From: JBFIHF01 sp964411125
GTDB lineage: Bacteria; Myxococcota_A; Bradymonadia; Bradymonadales; Bradymonadaceae
Direction of reading: 5' to 3'
DNA: 64,000 bases
NCBI GenBank assembly: GCA_964411125.1
Contig: CAYPJU010000023.1
Span: 1-64,000 of the forward strand
Shown here: piece by piece, positions 27,094 through 35,738 of the stretch
Layout of the letters: each line of letters opens with the position of its first letter
How positions within the stretch are numbered: the first letter of the stretch is position 1
Made by a program: the position numbers and the translations under genes
The notes under the pieces: model-generated
What the model was told of the DNA's origin: nothing
The model's database searches: none
The model's input: only the letters and a program-made list of their open reading frames with translations

Positions 27094-28391
27094 CAGTTAA
27101 TCTTCCCGATGAGGGTGTGGTACCGCGGCGAGTCGGGGTCGAGGTCGATGATGCCGACGGATCCGCACGGTTCGGTGCGGTGCTCTTCACAACGCCCGTC
27201 GCCTGCGGGGAGATCGTCGAAGAGCGAGACGTACGCACGGTCGCGCGCCGGGTCGAAGACGAAATCGTAAGGCCGCGCCTCGATCTCGATCCGGTCGACC
27301 ACACCCATCGTCTCCGGATCGATGACCTGAATGATCTGTTCGTCGAGCGACGGCACGTACAGGCGCGCCGGCCGAGAGGCTCCCTGGCGTTCTTTGTAGA
27401 AGACGCCGGAGGGGTTTCGCGCGATCGCGATCGATTCGACCGCCTTGCGAAGCGTCCCGCCGCCGGTGTCGGGGTTGGACGGCCCGAGATCGACGAGGTG
27501 AAGCGCGTCGGGGGCTCGGGTCACCACGTAGAGACGCTCGCCGGTCGGCTCGAAGGCCATGCCGCGCGTCTCGACCGACTGGCCGACGTTGCCCAGCGCA
27601 ATGCTGCCGCGGCGAATGAGCGCCTGGATCGCAGCCGTGTCGGGTGCGAGGTACGGCGAGTAGATGCCGATCTCGCGCGACGCGCGTCCTCCGACGTAGA
27701 AATCTCGGGTGCCGGGTCGTCGCGCGAGCGCCGAACCACCGGTCACGAGCGACGCGAACTTCATCGTCGTCGCCGTCGCCTGCGCCCCTTCGTCGGAGTC
27801 CCGCCGCGGGATCGCGATCGACGTCACGTTGTCGCCGCGCAGGTGCGCCATGTTCAGCAGGTCGACCTCGAACGGCACCCCCTCTTCGTCCACCCAATCG
27901 ATCGTGGTGACGTCGAGGGCGTAAGGGTCGCTCGGAATCCGCGCGCCCCCCGGTACGTCCGGGACGCGCTGGATGAGGCAGTCGCTCGGGTCGGACGTCG
28001 TCCCGTCGACGCCCGAGCGGCAGTAGATCGCGTTGCCACGAGGCGAGACCTCGAGCGAAACGATCGAGTTGTCGTGGCGGGCCGACACGTATGCTCGCGT
28101 CGCATCGCGATTGAGCCGAACGAAACCACCGAACGACGGAAGAAACGGCGACGTCTGGGTCTGGAGCTCGTACGTCTCCAGGTCCACGATCGACAGCGTT
28201 CCTCCGACGTCTTCGCGGTACCGCGTGTCGAAATTGCTGTTCACTACGTAGAGGTAGCGCCCGTTCGGATGGACCGTCAGCCCGATCGGGTAGTTCAGGG
28301 TATCGCGAGGCGGAATCGGGTCGATGTACGGATCGGAGCATGCCGATGCCGAAACGAGGGTGGCGAGCGCCATCGCGAAGATGCGTTTCAT
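27093..28391 (-). CDS. YncE-like beta-propeller lipoprotein
   Basis: A 432-residue lipoprotein (lipobox SASAC, Cys 18) consisting of YncE/SMP-30-like propeller repeats: YPIGLTVHPNGRYLYVVNSN, FVRLNRDATRAYVSARHDN, MAFEPTGERLYVVTRAPD, YDFVFDPARDRAYVSLFDD. No enzymatic residues are evident. It is the first gene of the pair with the 952-residue lipoprotein, overlapping it by one base, which suggests the two products act together outside the inner membrane. Confidence 0.78.
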   Translation of the reverse strand: MKRIFAMALATLVSASACSDPYIDPIPPRDTLNYPIGLTVHPNGRYLYVVNSNFDTRYREDVGGTLSIVDLETYELQTQTSPFLPSFGGFVRLNRDATRAYVSARHDNSIVSLEVSPRGNAIYCRSGVDGTTSDPSDCLIQRVPDVPGGARIPSDPYALDVTTIDWVDEEGVPFEVDLLNMAHLRGDNVTSIAIPRRDSDEGAQATATTMKFASLVTGGSALARRPGTRDFYVGGRASREIGIYSPYLAPDTAAIQALIRRGSIALGNVGQSVETRGMAFEPTGERLYVVTRAPDALHLVDLGPSNPDTGGGTLRKAVESIAIARNPSGVFYKERQGASRPARLYVPSLDEQIIQVIDPETMGVVDRIEIEARPYDFVFDPARDRAYVSLFDDLPAGDGRCEEHRTEPCGSVGIIDLDPDSPRYHTLIGKIN

Positions 28392-28536
28392 ACCCGCGCA
28401 GCTTTACTCGAAGGCACGGATCACCGCAACGTTCCGTTGGTCCGGCCCACGGGGGGCAGCCAGCGCCAGACGCTCTCTACTCGCTTGTGGCGCAAGGCCG
28501 TGATATCTCCCGGCGAACGCCCTTTTCCGGAGCACC

Positions 28537-30738
28537 ATGAAGCCTCGCCCGCTCGACAGCCTCCCCTTTCGCAGGCGACATGCGACGCCGATCGAGCTGC
28601 GAGCTCCCGGCGGAAAGGTGACGATCGAACGAGACCTCAACGGCTACCCGACAATCCGGGCGCGTGACCAGCTCGACGCAACCTGGGCGAAGGGATGGAT
28701 CCACGCGCGCGATCGACTCGGACAGGTACGCCTCACGGTGATGGGGGCGCAGGGGCGCATGATGGAGCTTCTCGGCGACCTGCCGATCACGCGCACCGTC
28801 GACCGCGCCGTCCGGCTGCTCCGCTTCGACGAGGGGCTCGACGAGCACGTCGACGCGGTGGAGCCACGCTCGCGCGCACTCCTCGAGGCGTACTGCGCCG
28901 GATTCGAAGAGGGGCGCTTCGGCCGCCCGTTCGACCGACTCCTCGGCACACTCGGGATCGACACGAGCCCCTACACGCCCCGCGACATCCTGCTCGTCTA
29001 CCGAATGATCTCGTTTTTCGGCCTCACTTCGCAGCAGCAGTTGGCCGAGATGGTCGTCGCCGAGCTCGTCCAGGACGGCGCCGACCTGGAGCTCCTGCGC
29101 CAGATCATGGGGAGCGCGGCCGACGGGATCGACGTCGACGCCATCGCAAAGATGCGGGTGCCCGACCACCTCGCGCTCCTGGGAAGCCCGCTGGGCGGCT
29201 CCAACGCATTTGCCGTCGGCCCCGAGCGCTCGGCGAGCGGCGGCGTCCTGATGATGAGCGAGGCGCACATGGAGATCGCGCGCTTTCCGCCGATCTTCTA
29301 CGTGACCCACGAAGAGTACGCCGACGGCGAATACTACCAGGGGGTCGGCATCCCGGGCGTCCCCTGGGTGACGATGGGGCGAACCCGGCACGTCGGTTGG
29401 ACCTACACGTTCGGTCACGCCGACAACGTCGACGTCCTGATCGAGCGCTGCAAAGACGGCCGCTACTTGCGCGGCGACGAATGGCTCCCGTTCCGACGAC
29501 GCGTCGAGGAGGTGCGAATTCGTGGCGGCCGCACCGAGACCTGGAACTTCTGGGACAACGAATTCGGCAGCGTGCTCGCCGACCGTTGCGACGGCGACCT
29601 CGCGTGCGTTCGATGGACGGCGCTGCACGAGACGACCGCGCAGGACGTAGATGCGACGCTCTCCACCACGCAATGCCGCACGCTCGACGACATCGTCCAG
29701 GCCCACCGTAAACTGCAGGGGATCTCGCTCGGCGCGATCCTCGCCGACCGAGACGGCCGCATCGCTTACGTACATACGGGGCGTGTAGACCAGCGAAACG
29801 AAGGTTGGTCCGGTGCCTACCCCTACGCGGGCTGGCGCTGCCCGACGGGGACGCCCGAGCCACTCCCCGAGTCGGCGCGACCCTACGTCGAGGTGGAGGA
29901 AGGCTTCGTCGTGAGCGCCAACGAGCGGATCGACGGTCCGAACGGGGAGCGCTGGCAGAACTTCCCCGAGCCGCCCTATCGATTCTGGCGGCTGCGCGAG
30001 ATCTTGGAACAGACCGAAGCCGCCGAGCTTCGCGACCTGGTCGCGGCCTCGTACGACGAAGCGGATCGAATGGCGGGGTATCTGCTCGGGGTTTGGGCAC
30101 CGCTACTCCCCGATGACGACGACGCCCGACGCCTCGGCCGCTGGCGAGGGGAACCGGGCGACGCGCGGAGCCTCGCGCTCTTTCACACCCTGCATCGAGA
30201 AGTGGTCCGCGCCCTGCTCGAGACGAAGGTCACGCCCCACAGCGCCGGGCGCCTTCTGGAGGGACTCGGGATGCTGCTCTGCTTTCAGAGTCACATCGAT
30301 CCGCTCCTGGCGCTCGAACACCCCGATCTTCTCGACGAGGACGAACTCCGCGCGCTCCTCGCCGTCGCCTGGCGGCGGACCAAACGGATCGATGGCGCCG
30401 TCGACTCGCTCCCCATCGTGACGCGCTTCAAGAGTATCTTCACGCAGGGGAAGCTGCCGGCGAAGTTTCGTTTCAGCACGGAGCCCGTGCGACTACCGGG
30501 CGGCCCCGCGGCGCCGTTTCAGACCCGCGAGATGTCGATCGAAGGCGAGACCCTCGTGGGCGGTCCCGCCTACCACTACTGCTGGGACATGAGCGACGAC
30601 GGGGGCTGGTACCACATCCCGGGCGGCGCGTCCGAGCTGCCGTGGGGGCCGGGCTACGCGACTGGCGTCGGTGACTGGCTCACGGGCCGATTCCACCCGC
30701 TCGGTAGCCCGAGCACTCCCTCTCCAGACCTCCACTGA
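28537..30738 (+). CDS. Penicillin acylase family (Ntn-hydrolase) protein
   Basis: A 733-residue member of the penicillin G acylase/cephalosporin acylase/acyl-homoserine-lactone acylase family. These are made as a precursor that cuts itself to expose an N-terminal Ser nucleophile; here Ser 222 in PLGGSNAFAVGPERSASGG is the expected cut site, followed by the usual MMSEAHM segment. The N-terminal alpha part has GYPTIRARDQLDATWAKGW, also family-like. Unlike most relatives, no signal peptide is visible at the ATG at 28537, so the protein may be cytosolic or exported another way. Substrate (beta-lactam side chain, AHL or other amide) cannot be told from sequence. Confidence 0.85.
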   Translation: MKPRPLDSLPFRRRHATPIELRAPGGKVTIERDLNGYPTIRARDQLDATWAKGWIHARDRLGQVRLTVMGAQGRMMELLGDLPITRTVDRAVRLLRFDEGLDEHVDAVEPRSRALLEAYCAGFEEGRFGRPFDRLLGTLGIDTSPYTPRDILLVYRMISFFGLTSQQQLAEMVVAELVQDGADLELLRQIMGSAADGIDVDAIAKMRVPDHLALLGSPLGGSNAFAVGPERSASGGVLMMSEAHMEIARFPPIFYVTHEEYADGEYYQGVGIPGVPWVTMGRTRHVGWTYTFGHADNVDVLIERCKDGRYLRGDEWLPFRRRVEEVRIRGGRTETWNFWDNEFGSVLADRCDGDLACVRWTALHETTAQDVDATLSTTQCRTLDDIVQAHRKLQGISLGAILADRDGRIAYVHTGRVDQRNEGWSGAYPYAGWRCPTGTPEPLPESARPYVEVEEGFVVSANERIDGPNGERWQNFPEPPYRFWRLREILEQTEAAELRDLVAASYDEADRMAGYLLGVWAPLLPDDDDARRLGRWRGEPGDARSLALFHTLHREVVRALLETKVTPHSAGRLLEGLGMLLCFQSHIDPLLALEHPDLLDEDELRALLAVAWRRTKRIDGAVDSLPIVTRFKSIFTQGKLPAKFRFSTEPVRLPGGPAAPFQTREMSIEGETLVGGPAYHYCWDMSDDGGWYHIPGGASELPWGPGYATGVGDWLTGRFHPLGSPSTPSPDLH

Positions 30739-30744
30739 TCCCGC

Positions 30745-32514
30745 ATGGGCGAACTCACGTGGCATGCATGGTTTACCCTGGTGACCCTCGCGGGGGTGGT
30801 TGCGCTGTTGTTTTCCGGCCGGGTGACCTCCGACGTGGCCACGGGCGCGGGCCTGGCGGCGCTGATCCTGGCCGGGGTGTCCGACCTCGGACGGGCGCTC
30901 TCGGGCTTCTCCAACCCCGCGGTCCTCACGATCGGCCTCCTCTTCGTCGTGGCAGCGCTGTTGCGCAACTGCGGCGCGCTGGAGCTGGTGGCGCATCACC
31001 TCTTCCGAAACACCGGCTCCCTTCGGGGCGGGCTGTTGCGCTTCATGATTCCGACCGCGCTGGTGAGCGGCTTTCTCAACAACACGCCAGTCGTGGCGCT
31101 GCTGCTCCCTGCCGTGTCGTCGTGGGCCGAGCGAAACGGCTTCGCGCCGACGAAAGTACTGATCCCCCTCAGCTACGCCGCGATCGTCGGTGGGACCTGC
31201 ACGTTGATCGGGACGAGCACGAACCTGGTGGTGAACGGCCTCCTCGTCGCGTCGGGTCACCCGTCGCTCGGATTCTTCGACATCGGATTCATCGGCGTGC
31301 CGCTCGCCGTGGGGGCGATCGCGATGATGGCGGTGGTCGGTCCACGCCTGCTGCCCGACACGGGCGCCAACACTTTCACGAACCCTTCGACGTTCACGAC
31401 GGAGGCGATCGTCCGGGACGCTGGACAGTTGGTGGGCGTTGCGCTCGGGGACGCCCAGGTCGGCGACCTTCACGGCCTCTTCCCCGTCGAAGTGCGGCGC
31501 GGAGCGGTGATCATTCCCGCGCCACAGCCCGACCTGGTGCTACAGGGGGGCGATCGACTCGTCCTCGCGGGAGCGGCGGCTCAGTTCGCGCGCCTGCATC
31601 GAAGCGACGACCTCACGACCGCGACCCAGCACGAGTTCGAAGCGAAGCTGTCGGCCCGGCGGCGCATCGTCGAGGTCGTCCTCTCGGAGCACTGCCCCCT
31701 GATCGGACATTCCGTGGGGGACGGCACCTTCCGTCGCCACTACGGCGCGGCGGTCATCGCCCTGTCGCGGGCGGGCGAGTCCGTCCCGAGCCAGACCGCG
31801 GGCGACTGGAACCTTCGGATCGGCGACCGCGTGTTGTTGGAAGCGGGTGACGGGTTCGAGGCGCACCGCGACAGCGGGGACTTTTTCGTCGTCACCGAAC
31901 TGCCGCATCTGACCGACACGCCGAGCGACTGGCGCAGCGTCGTCTCGCTCCTGGTCGTGCTGGTGATGGTTCTGGTTGCAGCGACGGGACTCGCTCCCCT
32001 GTTCCACGCGGCGATCGCCGCAGTCGCCTTGCTGCTCCTGCTCACGCCCGTCTCGGGGAACGAACTCCGCAACGTGATCGACTGGCAGGTGATCCTGACG
32101 ATCGCGTTCGCCTTCGGCATCGCCGCGGCGGTCGAGACCACGGGGCTGGCGAGCGGGCTGGCGGGGCTGATCGTCGAGTACGGGGCCGCGACGCCGTGGC
32201 TCGCGCTCGGCGCGGTCTACTTCGCGACGTTCTTGCTGACCGAGGTGATCACGAACAACGCGGCAGCGGCGCTGTCGTTTCCCCTCGCGCTCGCCGTCAG
32301 CTCGACGCTGGGGGTCAGCCCGACCCCCTTCGCGCTCGCCGTGATGATCGCAGCGTCCGCCAGCTTCATGAGCCCGCTCGGCTACCAGACGAACCTGATG
32401 GTCTACGGCGCCGGGAACTATCACGTCCGCGACTTCCTGAAGGTCGGCTGGCCGTTCGCGCTCTGGTCGGCCGCGTGCGGCATCGGCCTCACTCCGCTCT
32501 TTTTCCCGTTCTGA
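30745..32514 (+). CDS. SLC13/DASS-family permease with two RCK_C domains
   Basis: A 589-residue inner-membrane transporter of the sodium/sulfate-dicarboxylate symporter type. TM helices fill residues 1-205 and 400-589; between them are two TrkA_C/RCK_C-like domains (about 225-295 and 300-385: GDLHGLFPVEVRRGAVIIPA and CPLIGHSVGDGTFRRHYGA). Signature segments SGFLNNTPVVALLLP and TEVITNNAAAALSFP are the paired SNT-type hairpins that hold sodium and anion. The anion could be sulfate, arsenate, silicate or a dicarboxylate. It begins six bases after the acylase gene stop, so the two genes are likely an operon. Confidence 0.87.
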   Translation: MGELTWHAWFTLVTLAGVVALLFSGRVTSDVATGAGLAALILAGVSDLGRALSGFSNPAVLTIGLLFVVAALLRNCGALELVAHHLFRNTGSLRGGLLRFMIPTALVSGFLNNTPVVALLLPAVSSWAERNGFAPTKVLIPLSYAAIVGGTCTLIGTSTNLVVNGLLVASGHPSLGFFDIGFIGVPLAVGAIAMMAVVGPRLLPDTGANTFTNPSTFTTEAIVRDAGQLVGVALGDAQVGDLHGLFPVEVRRGAVIIPAPQPDLVLQGGDRLVLAGAAAQFARLHRSDDLTTATQHEFEAKLSARRRIVEVVLSEHCPLIGHSVGDGTFRRHYGAAVIALSRAGESVPSQTAGDWNLRIGDRVLLEAGDGFEAHRDSGDFFVVTELPHLTDTPSDWRSVVSLLVVLVMVLVAATGLAPLFHAAIAAVALLLLLTPVSGNELRNVIDWQVILTIAFAFGIAAAVETTGLASGLAGLIVEYGAATPWLALGAVYFATFLLTEVITNNAAAALSFPLALAVSSTLGVSPTPFALAVMIAASASFMSPLGYQTNLMVYGAGNYHVRDFLKVGWPFALWSAACGIGLTPLFFPF

Positions 32515-32538
32515 CCGATGGCGATCGGATCGGGCGGG

Positions 32539-33384
32539 TCATCGCGGCGGCAGCGCGTCCACCGCGTCGGCCATCCCCGGATATCTCGCCGACGGCTCGC
32601 TCGACAGCAACCGCTGCACGACGGGGCGAAAGGGAGGGGGAACCGCGTCGAGCGAAGGCGTTTCGGCCGCCTCCACCGCGTCGCATACTTCCGGCACGGT
32701 CGGAGCATCGAACGCCCGCACACCCGTCAACATCTCGTAGAGGATGCTTCCGAAGGAGAACTGATCGGAGCGGGGGCCCAACCGTTCACCGCGGACCTGT
32801 TCGGGCGACATGTAGCAATAGGAGCCGCGGCGAACGTTGCCCCGCGTGACGTCCGCCATCGCGGTCGCCTTCGAAATCCCGAAGTCTCCGAGCCTCGCGA
32901 ACCGGTCCTCGCCGAGGAGGACGTTCGACGGCTTCAAGTCGCGATGGACCAGCCCGAGCGGTCGACCGTCGAGGTCCGTGGCGTCGTGGAGATACGCGAG
33001 GCCGCGCCCGATCTCGGCAGCGATTCGCGACGTCTCGTGGGGGGAAAGCGGGCCGTGGAGAAGCAAGTCGGCGAGGGTCCCGCCGCAGACGAGGTCGAGC
33101 CGCATGTACTGCGTCCCCTGGTCGATCCCGAAGTCGTGCACCTGGACGAGGTTCGGGTGCGTCAGGTGGGCGCCGAGCGTCGCTTCACGGATGAAGAGAC
33201 GCTCGAATTCGTGGTCGCCCACGAACTGCGGGAGGAGCGTCTTGATCGCGACCCGCTTCTCGAAGCCGCTCGCGCCGTAGAACGCCGCCTCGAACACCTG
33301 GCTCGTCCCTCCGAAGCCGAGGCGTCGCAGCAAGCGATAAGGGCCGAGCGTCGCCGGCAACGTAGAGAGGTCGTTGGAATGCAC
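32539..33384 (-). CDS. Ser/Thr protein kinase, kinase domain only
   Basis: A 281-residue cytosolic Hanks kinase: glycine loop LGFGGTSQVFEA, Lys in VAIKTLL, HRDLKPSNVLL catalytic loop, GDFGIS, and YMSPEQV. No TM or sensor region, so it is probably controlled by a partner. The start is GTG at 33384; the kinase core begins a dozen residues in, so a much later start is not possible. It is divergent from the FHA-sigma54 regulator with only 21 bp between starts, and that regulator is followed by a PP2C phosphatase: together a likely signalling unit. Confidence 0.88.
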   Translation of the reverse strand: MHSNDLSTLPATLGPYRLLRRLGFGGTSQVFEAAFYGASGFEKRVAIKTLLPQFVGDHEFERLFIREATLGAHLTHPNLVQVHDFGIDQGTQYMRLDLVCGGTLADLLLHGPLSPHETSRIAAEIGRGLAYLHDATDLDGRPLGLVHRDLKPSNVLLGEDRFARLGDFGISKATAMADVTRGNVRRGSYCYMSPEQVRGERLGPRSDQFSFGSILYEMLTGVRAFDAPTVPEVCDAVEAAETPSLDAVPPPFRPVVQRLLSSEPSARYPGMADAVDALPPR

Positions 33385-33405
33385 GCTGTGTTAAACTCCT
33401 GACCC

Positions 33406-34725
33406 ATGAGTACACGTACGACGGTTCACACGCTCGCCTTTCCCGGTCGCAGCGGCGACCACTCCGAATGCCAGGTGGTGGTCATCGACGGACCCGACAT
33501 GGGTCGGGCGATCACGCTCGGCCAGGCCCCGGTCCGCGTCGGCACGGGCGCCGAATGCGATCTTCGGCTGACCGACGACCGAGCCTCCCGTGTGCACGTC
33601 GAGGTGACCGCGGCGGCAGATGGAATCATCGTCCGAGACCTCGACAGCCGCAACGGGACTCTCTTCGAGGGATCGCTCGTGACCGAAGTCACCGTCTCGG
33701 CGGGGGCGACCTTCAAGGTCGGGCGCAGCTTTCTGCGGATTCAGCCGAGCCCCGAACCGCTCGCCCTGCCGCCGAGCCAGTCGAGGCGGTTCGGCGAGCT
33801 CGTCGCGGAGAGCCTCGCGATGCGCGAAGTCTTCGCCGTGCTCGAACAAGCGGCCGCGTCGGACGTCACCGTTCTCGTCGAAGGCGAAACCGGTACGGGG
33901 AAAGAACTCGCCGCGCGAGCGATCCACGATCAGAGCGGCCGCCGAAACCGGGCGTTCGTGGCCGTGGACTGTGCCGCGCTTCCGCCCGGTCTGATCGAGT
34001 CGGCGCTCTTCGGACACGTGAAGGGGGCTTTCACCGGGGCCTCCGTCGCCAGGGAAGGCGCGTTCGTCCGGGCCCACGGCGGCACGATCTTCCTGGACGA
34101 GCTCTCCTCGATCGATCTGGACACAGCGTCGCGGCTTCTCCGAGTTCTCGAACGAGGAGAGGTCCGTCCGGTCGGCTCGGACCGCGACCGCCCGGTCGAC
34201 GTGCGGGTCATCGCGGCGGGACAGAACCTGCGCCAGCTCGTCGCCGAGGGGAAGTTCCGCCCCGACCTCTACTATCGACTCTCCGTCGTCCACACAGAGC
34301 TCCCACCGCTGCGCCAGCGCCGCGAGGACATCGCCCCCATCATCACGACGCTGCTTCGCCGACGAGGGTTCGAGCCCGGCGAGGTGGCGGGACCGAACCT
34401 CGACCGCCTCATGGTCCACGGCTGGCCAGGGAACGTCCGCGAGCTGCGCAACGTGGTGGAGCGTGCCCTCGCGCTCTCCCCCGACGCCCATTCGTTCTCC
34501 GAGCTTCGCATCTCGGTCTCCCCGACCTCCTCCGCGACGCCGCTCTCGGTAAGGTCCGACCTCCCGTTCTCCGAGGCCAAGCAGGCAGTGATCGACGAAT
34601 TCGAGCGCCGCTACCTCGCAGACCTCTTCGTGCGCTGCGACGGGAACATCTCCGCCGCGGCGCGCGAGGCGGAGCTGGATCGAAAGCACCTGCGGAACCT
34701 CCTGCGACGTCACGAGATCATCTGA
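33406..34725 (+). CDS. FHA-domain sigma54-dependent transcriptional activator
   Basis: A 439-residue enhancer-binding protein. An N-terminal FHA domain (about 37-103: PVRVGTGAECDLRL, SRVHVEV, DLDSRNGT) should bind phosphothreonine. The AAA+ domain (about 125-350) has Walker A GETGTGKE, the sigma54-contacting GAFTGA loop, Walker B IFLDELSS and R-finger region REDIAPI. A Fis-type HTH closes the protein (GNISAAAREAELDRKHLRNL). FHA rather than a receiver domain means the input is a Ser/Thr kinase, and the divergent neighbour is one. A TAAACT element ends nine bases before the ATG, compatible with a leaderless or very short-leader transcript. Confidence 0.93.
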   Translation: MSTRTTVHTLAFPGRSGDHSECQVVVIDGPDMGRAITLGQAPVRVGTGAECDLRLTDDRASRVHVEVTAAADGIIVRDLDSRNGTLFEGSLVTEVTVSAGATFKVGRSFLRIQPSPEPLALPPSQSRRFGELVAESLAMREVFAVLEQAAASDVTVLVEGETGTGKELAARAIHDQSGRRNRAFVAVDCAALPPGLIESALFGHVKGAFTGASVAREGAFVRAHGGTIFLDELSSIDLDTASRLLRVLERGEVRPVGSDRDRPVDVRVIAAGQNLRQLVAEGKFRPDLYYRLSVVHTELPPLRQRREDIAPIITTLLRRRGFEPGEVAGPNLDRLMVHGWPGNVRELRNVVERALALSPDAHSFSELRISVSPTSSATPLSVRSDLPFSEAKQAVIDEFERRYLADLFVRCDGNISAAAREAELDRKHLRNLLRRHEII

Positions 34726-35485
34726 CGTCATCGTCGATCCGGACGAGCAGCGCCGTGATGTTGTCCGTGCTCCCGCGCTCGTAGGCGATCTGCACCAGCA
34801 CATCGCACGCCTGCTGCAGCGACGAACTCTCTTCGATGACCCGCCCGATCGTCGCTCCGTCCAGTTTCTCGTAGAGGCCGTCCGTACAGAGCAGATAGAT
34901 GTCCCCGGGCCGAGGTGCGTCGGCGTGGAGCGTCGGCTCTTCCCCGGAAGAGGTCGAGAAGCCCAACGCTCGGGTAACGATGTTCCGATAGGGGAACTCG
35001 TTCTCGGGGACCAGGTCGACCGCTCCGGCTTCCTTCAATTCGTTGTAGAGTGAATGGTCGCGGGTCAACTGCTCGACCTCCCGGCCCCGAACTCGGTAGA
35101 TCCGGCTGTCCCCCACGTGGGCGAGGATCGCTCGATTCTCGCGCAGCGCCAGCACACAGACGGTCGTACCCATCTTCCCGAGGTCCCCCTTCCGCAAAGC
35201 GACGACGGCGTGGTGCGCGGCGAGGACCGCGACGCGCACCATGTTCTTGTCGAGCGACAGTTCGCGACGCAGTCCGAAGGGCCACGTGACGCCGTCGTCC
35301 TCTTCGTTCGCCCGAAAGAACTCCCGGATCGCGGCGATGGCGGTCGAGCTCGCCACCTCACCCCCTTCGTAGCCCCCCATCCCGTCGGCGACGACGAACA
35401 GTCCCCATCGCTCCTCTTCGAAAAATGCATCCTGGTTCGACTTTCGCCGGCCGGTGACCGTCTTTCCTGCACTGTTCGCTCTCAT
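34718..35485 (-). CDS. PP2C-type Ser/Thr protein phosphatase
   Basis: A 255-residue soluble PPM/PP2C phosphatase. Metal and catalytic motifs are present: GRRKSNQDAFF, FVVADGMGGYEGGE, AHVGDSRIYR, LLCTDGLYE and STDNITALLVR. It would reverse phosphorylation by the nearby kinases. ATG 35485 is the start giving the usual PP2C N-terminus; the frame is open 16 codons further. Its 3' end overlaps the FHA regulator gene by eight bases (convergent). Confidence 0.92.
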   Translation of the reverse strand: MRANSAGKTVTGRRKSNQDAFFEEERWGLFVVADGMGGYEGGEVASSTAIAAIREFFRANEEDDGVTWPFGLRRELSLDKNMVRVAVLAAHHAVVALRKGDLGKMGTTVCVLALRENRAILAHVGDSRIYRVRGREVEQLTRDHSLYNELKEAGAVDLVPENEFPYRNIVTRALGFSTSSGEEPTLHADAPRPGDIYLLCTDGLYEKLDGATIGRVIEESSSLQQACDVLVQIAYERGSTDNITALLVRIDDDVR

Positions 35486-35738
35486 GTCTCGGACTCCGCT
35501 TCGTTCGGTTGTCTCGCGCGGGACCTGCCCCACACGACCTCTGCTAGAGCGGACTTCGTGCCATACGTAACCCGTTGAAATTCATGAACCGACCGGGGTC
35601 TCGAGTCACCAGGCAGGGTCGAGCCGCGTCGATTGCCGGAGACTCGCCACCCCAGGCCCCGGGGGGGCGGTTTTCGAGCATTTTTCGAATAGTTGGCGTA
35701 TCGTCACGTCGCACCGAAAACCGACCAACGGACAGAAC

